From the NCBI RefSeq assembly GCF_014650035.1, contig NZ_BMUE01000001.1, positions 124,001 through 188,000 on the forward strand: a stretch of DNA of 64,000 nucleotides. Direction: 5' to 3'. This stretch comes from Streptomyces lucensis JCM 4490. Lineage in GTDB: Bacteria > Actinomycetota > Actinomycetes > Streptomycetales > Streptomycetaceae. Positions 31,630 through 39,989 of the stretch are shown here, piece by piece (positions within the stretch are counted from its first letter, which is position 1; each line of letters opens with the position of its first letter). The notes beneath the pieces are model-generated. The model saw nothing but the letters and a program-made list of their open reading frames with translations, ran no database searches and was not told the DNA's origin. A program made the translations under genes and the position numbers.

Positions 31630-31672
31630 GGCGGGCGAAGCCCCGTTCCGTGGATCAGGGGCCCCGCCCGCC
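31630..31672. terminator. Bidirectional hairpin, GNAT / lipoprotein
   Basis: GGCGGGCG (31630-31637) pairs with CGCCCGCC (31665-31672). After a small internal loop, GCCCC (31640-31644) pairs with GGGGC (31658-31662). Located in an 84-bp gap between convergent genes. Confidence 0.75.
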
Positions 31673-31688
31673 GTGCTCGTCCCGCGGC

Positions 31689-32402
31689 CTACTTGGCCTT
31701 GAGGGACTGCAGGACCTGGCCGGTCAGCTTCTTCGCGGTCGCGGCGCCGTCGTCGCTGCCGGCCGTGGACAGCACGGTGACCACGGAGTTGCCGGAGCGG
31801 GCCGCGACGAGCGTGGTGCCGCTCTCCCAGGCGCCGCTCGTCAGCGTCAGCGTGTACGCCTCGTCACCGAGACCGGTCGTGGACCGGCCGGTGACCTTCA
31901 CCTTGGCGTGCGCGTCCGTGTCGGTGAACGTCGCGCACTCGGCGGCGACGGTCTGCAGCTGCTTCATCACCGTCTTCGCGGTGGTGCCCTGGAACTGGTC
32001 GATCTCCTGCGCCAGTTCCTCGGTCTTGTCCTTGTTCACGTAGTCGTCCTGCGCGAACGACACGCCTCCCTCGTAACCGGTCACCTGGATCCAGGCCGTG
32101 CCCTCCAGCTTGGTGCAGTCCGGCTTGGCGGTCTTCCGGCTGGAGACGGCGAGGAACTCGCCCCCGCTGTCCGAGGCGCCGTCGGCCTCGATCGTGAATC
32201 CGGACGGGAAGGCCGACGCGGGTGCCAGCGCCTTCTTCAGCTGCGTACCGGTGAGCAGACCGGCGTTGGGGTCCTTCGCCTTGTCCGACTTGACGCTCGC
32301 GCCGCTGCCGGCGTCGGAGGAGGAACCGGAGGAGCAGGCGGACAGGGCCAGGGGGAGTGCCGCGACGGCGAGCGCGGTGACGACACGGGTCGTGAGACGC
32401 AT
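31689..32402 (-). CDS. Secreted lipoprotein, sensor-domain-like
   Basis: A 237-aa protein with a clear lipoprotein signal: TTRVVTALAVAALPLALSAC, lipidated Cys near 23, followed by a Ser/Gly/Asp spacer. The mature domain (about 48-237) contains two Cys (near 95 and 156) and a pattern similar to the PknH-type extracellular sensor fold of actinobacterial lipoproteins (GLGDEAYTLTLTSG, VTVLSTAGSDD). Role unknown, possibly ligand capture at the cell surface. ATG at 32402 with AAGGAC 7 nt upstream. Confidence 0.75.
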   Translation of the reverse strand: MRLTTRVVTALAVAALPLALSACSSGSSSDAGSGASVKSDKAKDPNAGLLTGTQLKKALAPASAFPSGFTIEADGASDSGGEFLAVSSRKTAKPDCTKLEGTAWIQVTGYEGGVSFAQDDYVNKDKTEELAQEIDQFQGTTAKTVMKQLQTVAAECATFTDTDAHAKVKVTGRSTTGLGDEAYTLTLTSGAWESGTTLVAARSGNSVVTVLSTAGSDDGAATAKKLTGQVLQSLKAK

Positions 32403-32607
32403 GAAAGGTCCTTCAGGGTGTTACGGGGGACGGGGAAGTGTTTCAGAGAGGTGCGACGAGCGGTCGGCCGGGTGGCGCCCGGTACCGGGCGGGGCGCCAC
32501 CCGGCCGCTCCCCGGCGGGGAGCTCCTGACGTGGGAGTCCTTGGCGCGGGAGCCCTTGACGTGGGGTGGGTTCCCGGCGCGCGGCGCGCCCCTGACGGGG
32601 GATGCGG

Positions 32608-33291
32608 TCAGGCCTTCTTCCAGTCGCCGCAGCCGGTCGTCTTGAAGTAGGCGTCCGACGGGCTGATGGTGACGACGGCGCTGCCCTTGACGTTGTTGTT
32701 GGCGATGATCGAGTTCAGTCCCTGCCCGGCGTCCTTGGTGCGCTCCCAGTAGCAGGAGTCGTCGGAGTTCCCGGTGGACCGGTACGTGCCCGGCGCGATG
32801 TCCGTGCCGACCTTGAACATGCCGCCGTCGCCGTCCATCGAGGAGGCGCGAGTGCCCTTCGCCTTCGGGTCGACGGCCTCCCAGTCCTCGCAGCCGGTGG
32901 ACTTGAACAGCTTGTCCGTGGCCTTGATGGTCACGTAACTCGTGCCGGTGACGTTGTCGTTGGCCAGCAGCGAGTCCATCTCGCCCTTGGCGTCCTTGGC
33001 GCGCTCCCAGTAGCACAGGCCGTCGGTGTTGCCGGTCGTGCGGTACGTGCCCGGCTTCACGTCGGAGCCGACCTGGTACTCGCCGTCGCCGGCGAAGGCG
33101 GCCTCCTTCTCGTCGGCCGACTTCGCGCCCCCCGAGTCCTTCTTGGCGGAGTTGTGCTCGGCGGAGGCCGAAGAGCCCTTGCCGCTGCCGGAACCGGCGT
33201 CCTTGCCGTCGCTGCCGGCGTTCGCGGACACCGCTCCGATGACGGCGATTCCCACGACGGCGCCCAGCGCGATCTTGCCCTTCATGCCCAT
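32608..33291 (-). CDS. Exported protein with two copies of a GTYRxxGxxxxxCYWxR domain
   Basis: A 227-aa protein. A single N-terminal hydrophobic segment (KIALGAVVGIAVIGAVSANA) acts as signal or anchor. A low-complexity Gly/Ser/Lys spacer (25-65) follows. Two homologous units of about 65 residues come next: the first reads YQVGSDVKPGTYRTTG, CYWERAKD and STGCEDW, the second FKVGTDIAPGTYRSTG, CYWERTKD and TTGCGDW. Each copy has two Cys that could pair outside the cell. Such modules are frequent in streptomycete secreted proteins of unknown function. ATG at 33291 with GGAGGG 7 nt upstream. Divergent from the methylase-like gene. Confidence 0.78.
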   Translation of the reverse strand: MGMKGKIALGAVVGIAVIGAVSANAGSDGKDAGSGSGKGSSASAEHNSAKKDSGGAKSADEKEAAFAGDGEYQVGSDVKPGTYRTTGNTDGLCYWERAKDAKGEMDSLLANDNVTGTSYVTIKATDKLFKSTGCEDWEAVDPKAKGTRASSMDGDGGMFKVGTDIAPGTYRSTGNSDDSCYWERTKDAGQGLNSIIANNNVKGSAVVTISPSDAYFKTTGCGDWKKA

Positions 33292-33365
33292 GGCGAATCC
33301 CTCCCAACGCGGCGGCCAGCCCCCTCCGGTGGCCGCTCGTTCGCTGGGTCAATAAGAACAGAGCT

Positions 33366-33391
33366 TGTGAACCGAGTCAACATTGTTCACA
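33366..33391. promoter_or_regulatory. Dyad TGTGAAC-N12-GTTCACA in divergent promoter region
   Basis: Perfect 7-bp inverted arms at 33366-33372 and 33385-33391 with a 12-nt spacer. A further TGTGAGT (33394-33400) and a GTGTACAC palindrome (33401-33408) follow directly. The site lies between the divergent exported protein and the HTH-methylase-like gene, about 50 bp upstream of a -10-like TATGCT (33440-33445). The same dyad with the same spacer recurs inside the methylase-like gene (33951-33976), which argues for a specific regulator. Confidence 0.65.
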
Positions 33392-33477
33392 GGTGTGAGT
33401 GTGTACACGCCGTGAAGTCGGGGATCTTGCGTGCGTCGGTATGCTCAATGCACACACGGACGAGGGGAGCGGGGCCG

Positions 33478-35694
33478 GTGCAGGACAACGCGACAGAAGT
33501 GACCGCCGCCGGTATCGCCCGGCTCGCCGGAGTGGGCCGGGCCGCCGTCAGCAACTGGCGTCGCCGGCACGCCGACTTCCCCAAGCCGGTCGGCGGCACC
33601 GAGACCAGTCCCGCCTTCGCGCTCACCGAGGTCGAGGCCTGGCTCCGCAAGCAGGGCAAACTCGCCGAGGTACCGCTGCGCGAACGCGTCTGGCAGCAGC
33701 TCGCCGGCCACCCCGAGGGACCGCTCACGGCCCTGGTGCACACCGGCTGCGTGCTGCTGCTGATCCATGAGCGCCCCACCGTCTGGCTCGACGTGAGCGC
33801 CGGCTCCGACGAGCGGCTGGCCGCGATGCTGCCCGGCGCGCTGGAGCAGGTCCTGGCGCCGCGCTTCGGTGCCGCGGCCGGCCTGGCGAACCCGGGTGTG
33901 AAGGCGGTGGCTTCCGACCCGGCTGTGAATACATCGACGGGGCAGCGCTCTGTGAACGCCCCAACAGCCGTTCACACTCCATCCGCCGCTCACGACGACC
34001 CCGGCGCGCCGCCCGCTCACAGCACGCCGACCCCGACCGGCCACAGCGCCTCCGCCGGCCCCGCCGCCTCCGCCCTGCGCACCCCCTCCGGCCCCCAGCT
34101 CCTCCCCTCCGCCCCTCTCCTGCGCGGCGCCGCCGAGCTGGCCGCCGAAGTGGGGGCCCGGCAGGCCTACGAGTTCCTGCTGGGCCGGCACCTGGACGCC
34201 AACCCCCGGCAGTACACGCTCACCCCGGCCGAACTCGCCCGGCTCATGGCCGACCTCGCCGGCCCCGCCCGCAGCGTCCTGGACCCCGCCTGCGGCACCG
34301 GCGCCCTGCTGCGCGCCGTCGACGCCCGCCCCGGCCAGGAGCTGTACGCGCAGGACGGCGCGCCCCACCTCGCCGCGCTCACCGCGCTGCGGCTGGCGCT
34401 GCACTCCCGGGCCGCCGTGCGCGGCGCCGCCGGCGACACCCTGCGCGCGGACGCCTACCCGGAACTGCGGGCGGACGCGGTGCTGTGCCACCCGCCGTTC
34501 AACGAGCGCAACTGGGGCCACGACGAACTCGCCTACGACCCCCGCTGGGAGTACGGCTTCCCGGCACGCACCGAGTCCGAGCTGGCCTGGGTGCAGCACG
34601 CACTGGCCCGGCTGGCCGACGGCGGCACCGCCGTCCTGCTGATGCCGCCGGCCGCCGCCTCCCGCCGTTCCGGGCGCCGGATCCGCGCCGACCTGCTGCG
34701 CCGGGGCGCGCTCCGGGCGGTGGTCGCGCTGCCGGTCGGGGCGGCGCCGCCGTACAACATCCCGCTGCACGTGTGGGTGCTGCGCCGGCCCGACCGGACA
34801 CCGGCCGCGCCCGAGGTGCTCCTCGTGGACACCGGGAGGTTCGCCGGAGAGGGCCGGGGCGGCCCGGACTGGGAGGCGGTGCGCGAGGCGGTGCTGGACG
34901 CCTGGCGCGGCTTCGCGCGCGGGGGGCGGCTGGAGGAGCGGCCGGGACTCGCCCGTTCCGTGCCGGTCATCGAACTCCTCGACGACGACGTGGACCTGGC
35001 CCCGGCCCGCCACCTGCCGCCGCCGGCGGTCGCCGACGGGGCGGAGCAGCTCACGGCGGTGCGCGACCGCCTCGGTGCGACCCTGCGCCTGACCGCCGAC
35101 CTCACACCGCCCCCCGCCGACCCGGCACCGCCCGCCCGCTGGCCGCTCACCACCGTCGGCGAACTCGCGCGCGGCGGCGCCCTGGTGCTGCGCACCGGCG
35201 GAAACGGCGGCCACGCGCGCGTGCCGGTCCTCACCGACCACGACGTCCTCGCCGCGACGGCCCCCTCGGGCACGCTCCCGGAGAGCGAGGAGGAGGCCGT
35301 GCTGACCGAGCCGGGCGACGTCGTCGTACCGGTGCTGGGCGGTGGTTCGGTGACGCGCGTGATCGACGACGTGACAGCGGGCGCCGCCCTGGGGCGCAGC
35401 CTCGTGCTCCTGCGCCCCGACCGCACGGCGCTCGACCCGTGGTTCCTCGCCGGGTTCCTGCGCGGCACCGCCAACAACCGGCAGGCCAGCAGCTACGCCT
35501 CCACCGCGACCCGACTGGACGTGCGCCGTCTGCAGTTGCCCCGGCTTCCGCTGGACGAGCAGCGGCGCTACGGCGCCCGCTTCCGCGCCCTCGACGAGTT
35601 CGAGCGGGCGCTGCGCCTGGCGAGCCGGCTGGGGGAGCAGCTCGTGCGCGGGATGTACGACGGCCTGACGGACGGGACGGTGGCGCCGGACTGA
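33478..35694 (+). CDS. HTH protein with type I N-6 DNA methylase-like domain, motif IV altered
   Basis: A 738-aa protein. Residues about 8-60 form an HTH (ITA-AGIARLAGVGRAAVSNWRRR type). A Pro/Ala/Thr linker (about 135-205) precedes an N6_Mtase (HsdM-like) domain with motif I LDPACGTG (268-275). Motif IV reads CHPPF (337-341) where active enzymes have (N/D)PP(F/Y), so the catalytic Asn is His. The C-terminal third (about 540-738) resembles an HsdS target-recognition half. No hsdR is present. It may be a DNA-binding regulator derived from a type I modification system. GTG at 33478 has GAGGGGAG 8 nt upstream; an ATG at 33448 is also in frame but lacks a ribosome site. Confidence 0.7.
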   Translation: MQDNATEVTAAGIARLAGVGRAAVSNWRRRHADFPKPVGGTETSPAFALTEVEAWLRKQGKLAEVPLRERVWQQLAGHPEGPLTALVHTGCVLLLIHERPTVWLDVSAGSDERLAAMLPGALEQVLAPRFGAAAGLANPGVKAVASDPAVNTSTGQRSVNAPTAVHTPSAAHDDPGAPPAHSTPTPTGHSASAGPAASALRTPSGPQLLPSAPLLRGAAELAAEVGARQAYEFLLGRHLDANPRQYTLTPAELARLMADLAGPARSVLDPACGTGALLRAVDARPGQELYAQDGAPHLAALTALRLALHSRAAVRGAAGDTLRADAYPELRADAVLCHPPFNERNWGHDELAYDPRWEYGFPARTESELAWVQHALARLADGGTAVLLMPPAAASRRSGRRIRADLLRRGALRAVVALPVGAAPPYNIPLHVWVLRRPDRTPAAPEVLLVDTGRFAGEGRGGPDWEAVREAVLDAWRGFARGGRLEERPGLARSVPVIELLDDDVDLAPARHLPPPAVADGAEQLTAVRDRLGATLRLTADLTPPPADPAPPARWPLTTVGELARGGALVLRTGGNGGHARVPVLTDHDVLAATAPSGTLPESEEEAVLTEPGDVVVPVLGGGSVTRVIDDVTAGAALGRSLVLLRPDRTALDPWFLAGFLRGTANNRQASSYASTATRLDVRRLQLPRLPLDEQRRYGARFRALDEFERALRLASRLGEQLVRGMYDGLTDGTVAPD
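33897..34021. repeat. Intragenic array of TGTGAAN / TTCACA-type heptamers
   Basis: Inside the linker-coding part of the methylase-like gene, TGTGAAG (33897), TGTGAAT (33924) and TGTGAAC (33951) recur at exactly 27-bp steps. Then come the opposite orientation GTTCACA (33970), GCTCACG (33988) and GCTCACA (34015), the last two again 27 bp apart. The pair at 33951-33976 reproduces the promoter dyad exactly in arms and spacer. Confidence 0.7.
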
Positions 35695-35887
35695 GCCGGA
35701 AGGGGGGATGCCGGGGGCTCCCGGTGTGACGCCGGTTACCCGCGCGGCCGGATGAAGTGATCAGTACGACAACGGTTCGGTGCAACCCGGGACCGCTTGT
35801 CCGTGTCGGCCTATACGCTCGAACTCCGACATCGAACCCGTCGCTCGCACGTCCGTCCCATCGGCATCACCCGGTCCAGGAGCAGTC

Positions 35888-36529
35888 ATGTACGGCCACG
35901 GCGCGCCGCCGCCCACCCGCAGCGCGAGTACCGTCATCACCCTGCGCGTGCTGTTCGCCGCCGCCGGCTTCCTCTCGTGCGGCCTGCTCGCGTGCCTGCC
36001 CCTGTTCCGGGTGGCCTTCCTGCGCGGCCGGTGGTTCAACTGGACGGCGGCCTGGATGAGCCTGCCGATGGCCATCGTGTGCTTCGCCGTGGTCGGCTCG
36101 GTGAAGGAGAGCGACCACCGGGGCGATGTGGCCCTCGCGCTGGTCCTGCTGCTGGGCGCCCTCGCCAGCGCGTACTACCTGACCGTGGACATACGGCTGC
36201 ACAACGGGCATCGGGCTTATGCCGGTTACGCGCCCCCCGGGGCGTCGACGGTGCCGAGCGGCGCGTACGGCTATCCGCAGACCCCGCCGCCGTACGCGGT
36301 GACGCAGCCCGCGCCGCAGCCGTACATACCCCGGCCGCCGGCGCATCAGACGCCGGTGCCCGGCACGCCCGGTGCGCAGGGCCCCGTGCCGCCCCACCCC
36401 CACGGCCCCCTGCCGCCCCAGCAGCCGCAGCGTCCCGCGCCCGCCCGCATCGACCAGGTGCGCGCCGAGCTCGACGAGCTCAGCGACTACCTGCGCCGGC
36501 AGGACGGCGGCCACGAGGGCGGCAGGTGA
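35888..36529 (+). CDS. Small membrane protein with Pro/Gln-rich cytosolic tail
   Basis: A 213-aa protein. Three hydrophobic segments span about residues 18-40, 50-70 and 78-96. The tail (about 115-185) is rich in Pro, Tyr and Gln (YGYPQTPPPYAV, PPQQPQRP) and is followed by a short charged helix, VRAELDELSDYLRRQ. ATG at 35888 with AGGAGC 5 nt upstream. Its stop overlaps the GTG of the Ser/Thr kinase gene, so the two are made together. It may anchor or be a substrate of that soluble kinase, an inference from operon structure. Confidence 0.72.
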   Translation: MYGHGAPPPTRSASTVITLRVLFAAAGFLSCGLLACLPLFRVAFLRGRWFNWTAAWMSLPMAIVCFAVVGSVKESDHRGDVALALVLLLGALASAYYLTVDIRLHNGHRAYAGYAPPGASTVPSGAYGYPQTPPPYAVTQPAPQPYIPRPPAHQTPVPGTPGAQGPVPPHPHGPLPPQQPQRPAPARIDQVRAELDELSDYLRRQDGGHEGGR

Positions 36530-38061
36530 CCGTGGCGACAGGACGTGTCGTCGGCGGCCGGTACGAACTGTCCACGCTCATCGGGCAGGGCGGCATGGGC
36601 CAGGTCTGGACGGCGTACGACCAGCGGCTCGACAGGCGCGTGGCGGTGAAGCTGCTGCGCCCCGACAAGGTGGCGGGCCAGGAGGCCGACGAGCTGCGCC
36701 GCCGCTTCATGCGCGAGTGCCGGGTGACCGCGCAGGTGGACCACCCCGGCCTGGTCACCGTGCACGACGCGGGCAGCGAGGGCGAGGAACTGTTCCTCGT
36801 CATGCAGTACGTCGACGGCGCCGACCTCTCCGACCACCTCGCCGAGCACGACCCGTACCCGTGGCAGTGGGCGGTCGCGGTGGCCGCGCAGCTGTGCGCC
36901 GTGCTGAGCGCCGTGCACGCCGTGCCGATCGTCCACCGCGACCTGAAGCCGCGCAACGTGATGGTCAAGCAGGACGGCACGGTCACCGTCCTCGACCTGG
37001 GCGTGGCATCGGTCATGGACACCGACACCACCCGCCTCACCCACACCGGCTCGCCGATCGGCTCGCCCGCCTACATGGCGCCCGAGCAGGCGATGGGCGG
37101 TGCGGTCGGCCCGTACACCGACCTGTACGCGCTGGGCGTGCTGATGCACGAACTGCTCAGCGGTGACGTGCCGTTCGCCGGGTCCACGGCGCTCGGCGTG
37201 CTGCACCGGCACCTGTACGAGCCGCCGCTGCCCGTGCGCCGGATCCGTCCCGAGGTCCCCGAGGCCCTGGAGGCCCTCGTCCTGCGGCTGCTCGCCAAGG
37301 ACCCGCAGCACCGGCCGGCGTCCGCGCAGGAGGTGTACGAGGACCTGGCGCAGCTCCTGCCCGCGCGCGGGACGCCCACCGGTGCGCCGTTGGACCCCAC
37401 GCGTCCCTTCCTGCGCCCGCACGCCCCCTGGCCGGACCGCGCGCGCACTCCCGCGCCGCAGCCCGCCCCGGTCGCGCCGGCGCCGCCGGTGGCCGAGAAG
37501 CCCGACGTCGCCGCGGCGGTGGACGAGGTCAAGCGTCTGCTGGGGGAGGGCCGCATCACCCAGGCCGTCGACATCCTCGGCACCATCCTGCCCGCGGCCG
37601 CGCAACAGCACGGCGAGCACTCCCCGGTGGTGCGCACCCTGCGCAAGCAGTACGCGGCCACACTCATGGACGACGGCCAGTACCGGCGCGCGCTGCCCGA
37701 ACTGCGCCGCCTCGCCGACGAGCGCGCCGCCGAGGCCGGTCAGGCCGACCCGCAGTCCCTGCGCTTCCGCTACGAGGCCGCGCAGTGCCTGGAGCAGTTG
37801 GGCGAACCGGCGGCGGCGCTCGCCGAGTACCGGGCGCTGCTGCCGTACTACGAGAACCAGTACGTCTCCGGCGATCCGCAGCTCGCCCACGAGGTGCGCC
37901 GGCGCATCGGCCACCTGCTGCTCGCCCTCGGCGACCGGCCGGCCGCGCACGACGCGCTCGCCCGGCTGCTGATGGACGTGGAGCGGCTGCACGGCCCCGG
38001 TCATCCGATGGCCATGGAGATCAGGCGCACCCTGCAGTGGCTGGGACAGGTGCGCGGGTAG
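36526..38061 (+). CDS. Serine/threonine protein kinase with TPR-like C-terminus
   Basis: A 511-aa Hanks-type kinase without transmembrane segment. Gly loop GQGGMGQVW (20-28), VAVK lysine (42), catalytic loop HRDLKPRNV (138-146) and APE region GSPAYMAPEQA are intact. The metal-binding motif is DLG rather than DFG (near 156). A Pro-rich linker (about 290-325) leads to TPR-like helices (about 330-511, e.g. AAQCLEQLGEPAAALAEYRALL). Streptomycete kinases usually have an extracellular sensor; here TPRs suggest protein-protein sensing. GTG at 36526 overlaps the upstream stop (GTGA); a GTG at 36532 is an alternative. Confidence 0.9.
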   Translation: MTVATGRVVGGRYELSTLIGQGGMGQVWTAYDQRLDRRVAVKLLRPDKVAGQEADELRRRFMRECRVTAQVDHPGLVTVHDAGSEGEELFLVMQYVDGADLSDHLAEHDPYPWQWAVAVAAQLCAVLSAVHAVPIVHRDLKPRNVMVKQDGTVTVLDLGVASVMDTDTTRLTHTGSPIGSPAYMAPEQAMGGAVGPYTDLYALGVLMHELLSGDVPFAGSTALGVLHRHLYEPPLPVRRIRPEVPEALEALVLRLLAKDPQHRPASAQEVYEDLAQLLPARGTPTGAPLDPTRPFLRPHAPWPDRARTPAPQPAPVAPAPPVAEKPDVAAAVDEVKRLLGEGRITQAVDILGTILPAAAQQHGEHSPVVRTLRKQYAATLMDDGQYRRALPELRRLADERAAEAGQADPQSLRFRYEAAQCLEQLGEPAAALAEYRALLPYYENQYVSGDPQLAHEVRRRIGHLLLALGDRPAAHDALARLLMDVERLHGPGHPMAMEIRRTLQWLGQVRG

Positions 38062-38203
38062 ATTTTGCCGTGTCCTGAGAGATTCTTGTGGACTTCAAGG
38101 GCCGGGGTTTTCCGTAGGCGTGGACGGCGCTCGGTACCTTGCGTCTCGTTTTCGCCAGGCACGCACGCGCGTTCGGCGCCGTGCTCGAACAGGGGTGGGG
38201 TAC

Positions 38204-39031
38204 ATGGCCGGCCATCGGCAGTCGAAGAAGCGCAGGTACATCACGTGGGCCGTGGCCGGCGCGGCCGTCGTGGCCGGGGGCGGCATCGCGGCGCAGACCT
38301 CCATGGCCGCCACCACCTGGCCCGCGCAGAAGACCTTCACGGGCCGCGCGTTCGACACCTGCACCGCGCCCCCGCTGTCCACGATGAAGGCCTGGCACAC
38401 CGGCTTCTACGGCGCCGCCGCCGTCTACGTGGGCGGCACCAACCGCGGCTGCCTCCAGCCCAACCTCACCGCGTCCTGGGTGAAGTCGGTCAGCTCCCTC
38501 GGCTGGAAGCTGATCCCGATATACGTGGGCGCCCAGCCGCCCTGCCAGTCCGGCCACAGCCCGGAGAAGCTGACCGCCTCCACCGCCGCCTCCCTGGGCG
38601 CCAAGGACGCCGCCGACGCCGTGAGCAAGGCGTCCGGGCTCGGCATGAAGGCGGGCAGCGCCATCTACCTCGACATGGAGGCGTACGACGTCACGGACAA
38701 GGCGTGCAACGACGCCGTGCTGACGTACGTGCGCGCCTTCGACAAGGGCCTGCGCGCCAAGACGTACCGGGCCGGCTACTACGGCTTCACCAGCTCCAGC
38801 GCCAAGGCCGTCGCCACCGCCAGGGACCGGACGGACCTGCCGGGCAACCTCTGGTACGCGCTGTGGGACAAGAAGAACACGACCACCACGGACTGGCCGT
38901 GGGGGTCCACCCAGTTCACCGGCCACAGCCGTGCCCACCAGTACATGGTGAACAGCAAGGAGGCGCACGGCGGGGTGACGCTCACCGTCGACCGTGACGC
39001 CTGGGACGCCCCGGTGGCCATCACCGGCTGA
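38204..39031 (+). CDS. Secreted DUF1906 glycoside-hydrolase-like protein (Rv2525c family)
   Basis: A 275-aa exported protein. A basic N-terminus and a hydrophobic core (about 17-35, with AVAGAAVVAGGG) form the signal, possibly Tat type. The domain begins FTGRAFDTCTAPPLSTMKAW and contains AAAVYVGG, YLDMEAYDV and a YALWDKK segment, matching the DUF1906 TIM-barrel family related to GH25 lysozymes. Acidic residues in RAFDTC and LDMEAY occupy the expected active-site strands. Likely acts on peptidoglycan or another wall polymer. ATG at 38204 preceded by a GGGGTGGGG run. Confidence 0.85.
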   Translation: MAGHRQSKKRRYITWAVAGAAVVAGGGIAAQTSMAATTWPAQKTFTGRAFDTCTAPPLSTMKAWHTGFYGAAAVYVGGTNRGCLQPNLTASWVKSVSSLGWKLIPIYVGAQPPCQSGHSPEKLTASTAASLGAKDAADAVSKASGLGMKAGSAIYLDMEAYDVTDKACNDAVLTYVRAFDKGLRAKTYRAGYYGFTSSSAKAVATARDRTDLPGNLWYALWDKKNTTTTDWPWGSTQFTGHSRAHQYMVNSKEAHGGVTLTVDRDAWDAPVAITG

Positions 39032-39155
39032 TCCGGGGCCCGCGCCCCCGAACGCCTTCCGGTGGAGCGCGGCGGTGCCCGAAGCGTGCGCGAATCGTTG
39101 GTCGAATGGGTTGGCCGCAGCCTGCCCACTGCCTACCATCGATCACCGCAAGACT

Positions 39156-39173
39156 TTGTGCACCGTCGCACAA
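39156..39173. promoter_or_regulatory. Inverted repeat TTGTGC-N6-GCACAA before SurA-like gene
   Basis: Perfect 6-bp arms at 39156-39161 and 39168-39173, 18 bp before the TTG start codon and adjacent to its ribosome site. A -10-like TACCAT lies at 39134-39139, so the repeat would fall in the 5' leader. It could be an operator or an RNA hairpin. Confidence 0.4.
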
Positions 39174-39191
39174 TCTCCCTTGGAGGTTCCC

Positions 39192-39842
39192 TTGCACCGC
39201 CGCCGTCGCACCGCGCTCGTCCTCACCGCCGCGATCGCCGCCGCGGCGCCCGTCCTCACCGCGTGCGGAAACGACGCGCACCCGGGCGCGGCGGCCGTCG
39301 TGGGAGGGCAGCGCATCACCGTCTCGCAACTGGAGAGCCGGGTCGACGAGATCCGCAGGGCCCAGCGGGCCGCGGTGTCGGACGACACGCAGTACCAGCA
39401 GGTCCTCGCCTCCACCAGCAGCCTCACCCGGGACACCCTGCACAACATGGTCCTCGACCGGGTGCTGCACCGGGCCGCGCGGGACGAGGGCGTCTCGGTC
39501 ACCCGCAAGGAGATCCAGCAGATGCGCGCCGGCCTGGAGCAGCAGGCCGGCGGCGCCAAGGGACTCCAGGCGGCCTGGCTGCAGAAGTACGGCATCGCCC
39601 CCTCCCGCCTCGACGACAACCTGCGCCTGCAGCTGGAGGCGCAGAAGCTCGCGTCCAGGCTGGGCACCGACCCCTCCCAGCCCGCCTTCTGGAAGGCCCT
39701 GTCCAAGGCGTCCAAGGAGCTCCACGTCGACCTCAACCCGCGCTACGGCTCCTGGGACGTGCGCAGGAGCAGCCGGGTGGACGCCAAGACGCCCTGGGTG
39801 CGGGAGGCCGCCACGGCGGGCGGCAGTCCGGTGACGGCGTAG
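39192..39842 (+). CDS. SurA N-terminal-like lipoprotein (chaperone type)
   Basis: A 216-aa lipoprotein. Signal HRRRRTALVLTAAIAAAAPVLTAC has the lipidated Cys near residue 25. The mature part starts GAAAVVGGQRITVSQLESRVDEI, the typical opening of SurA/PrsA N-terminal chaperone domains, followed by helices to about 175. A parvulin PPIase domain is absent. Start codon is TTG at 39192, chosen because GGAGG lies 5 nt upstream and the product begins exactly at a basic signal-peptide head. Followed by mazG, an arrangement I recall as conserved in actinobacteria. Confidence 0.85.
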   Translation: MHRRRRTALVLTAAIAAAAPVLTACGNDAHPGAAAVVGGQRITVSQLESRVDEIRRAQRAAVSDDTQYQQVLASTSSLTRDTLHNMVLDRVLHRAARDEGVSVTRKEIQQMRAGLEQQAGGAKGLQAAWLQKYGIAPSRLDDNLRLQLEAQKLASRLGTDPSQPAFWKALSKASKELHVDLNPRYGSWDVRRSSRVDAKTPWVREAATAGGSPVTA

Positions 39843-39989
39843 CGCCGCGAAGGCCTGCGCGAGGTCCGGCGGGGCGCCGCGACGGCACGGCGGTGAAGTC
39901 GGCAGGGTTCCGGTCATACGATCACGAGATAGTCCTGTGCCTGTGGACAACCGAATCCGCTCCTTCGCGCCGTGGGTTACGTTCGGATC

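Noticed and set aside
33366..33391. Reading the TGTGAAC/GTTCACA dyad as a Rex operator
   Set aside because: Rex sites have the two arms 2-4 nt apart. Here the spacer is 12 nt in both copies, so another protein is more likely.
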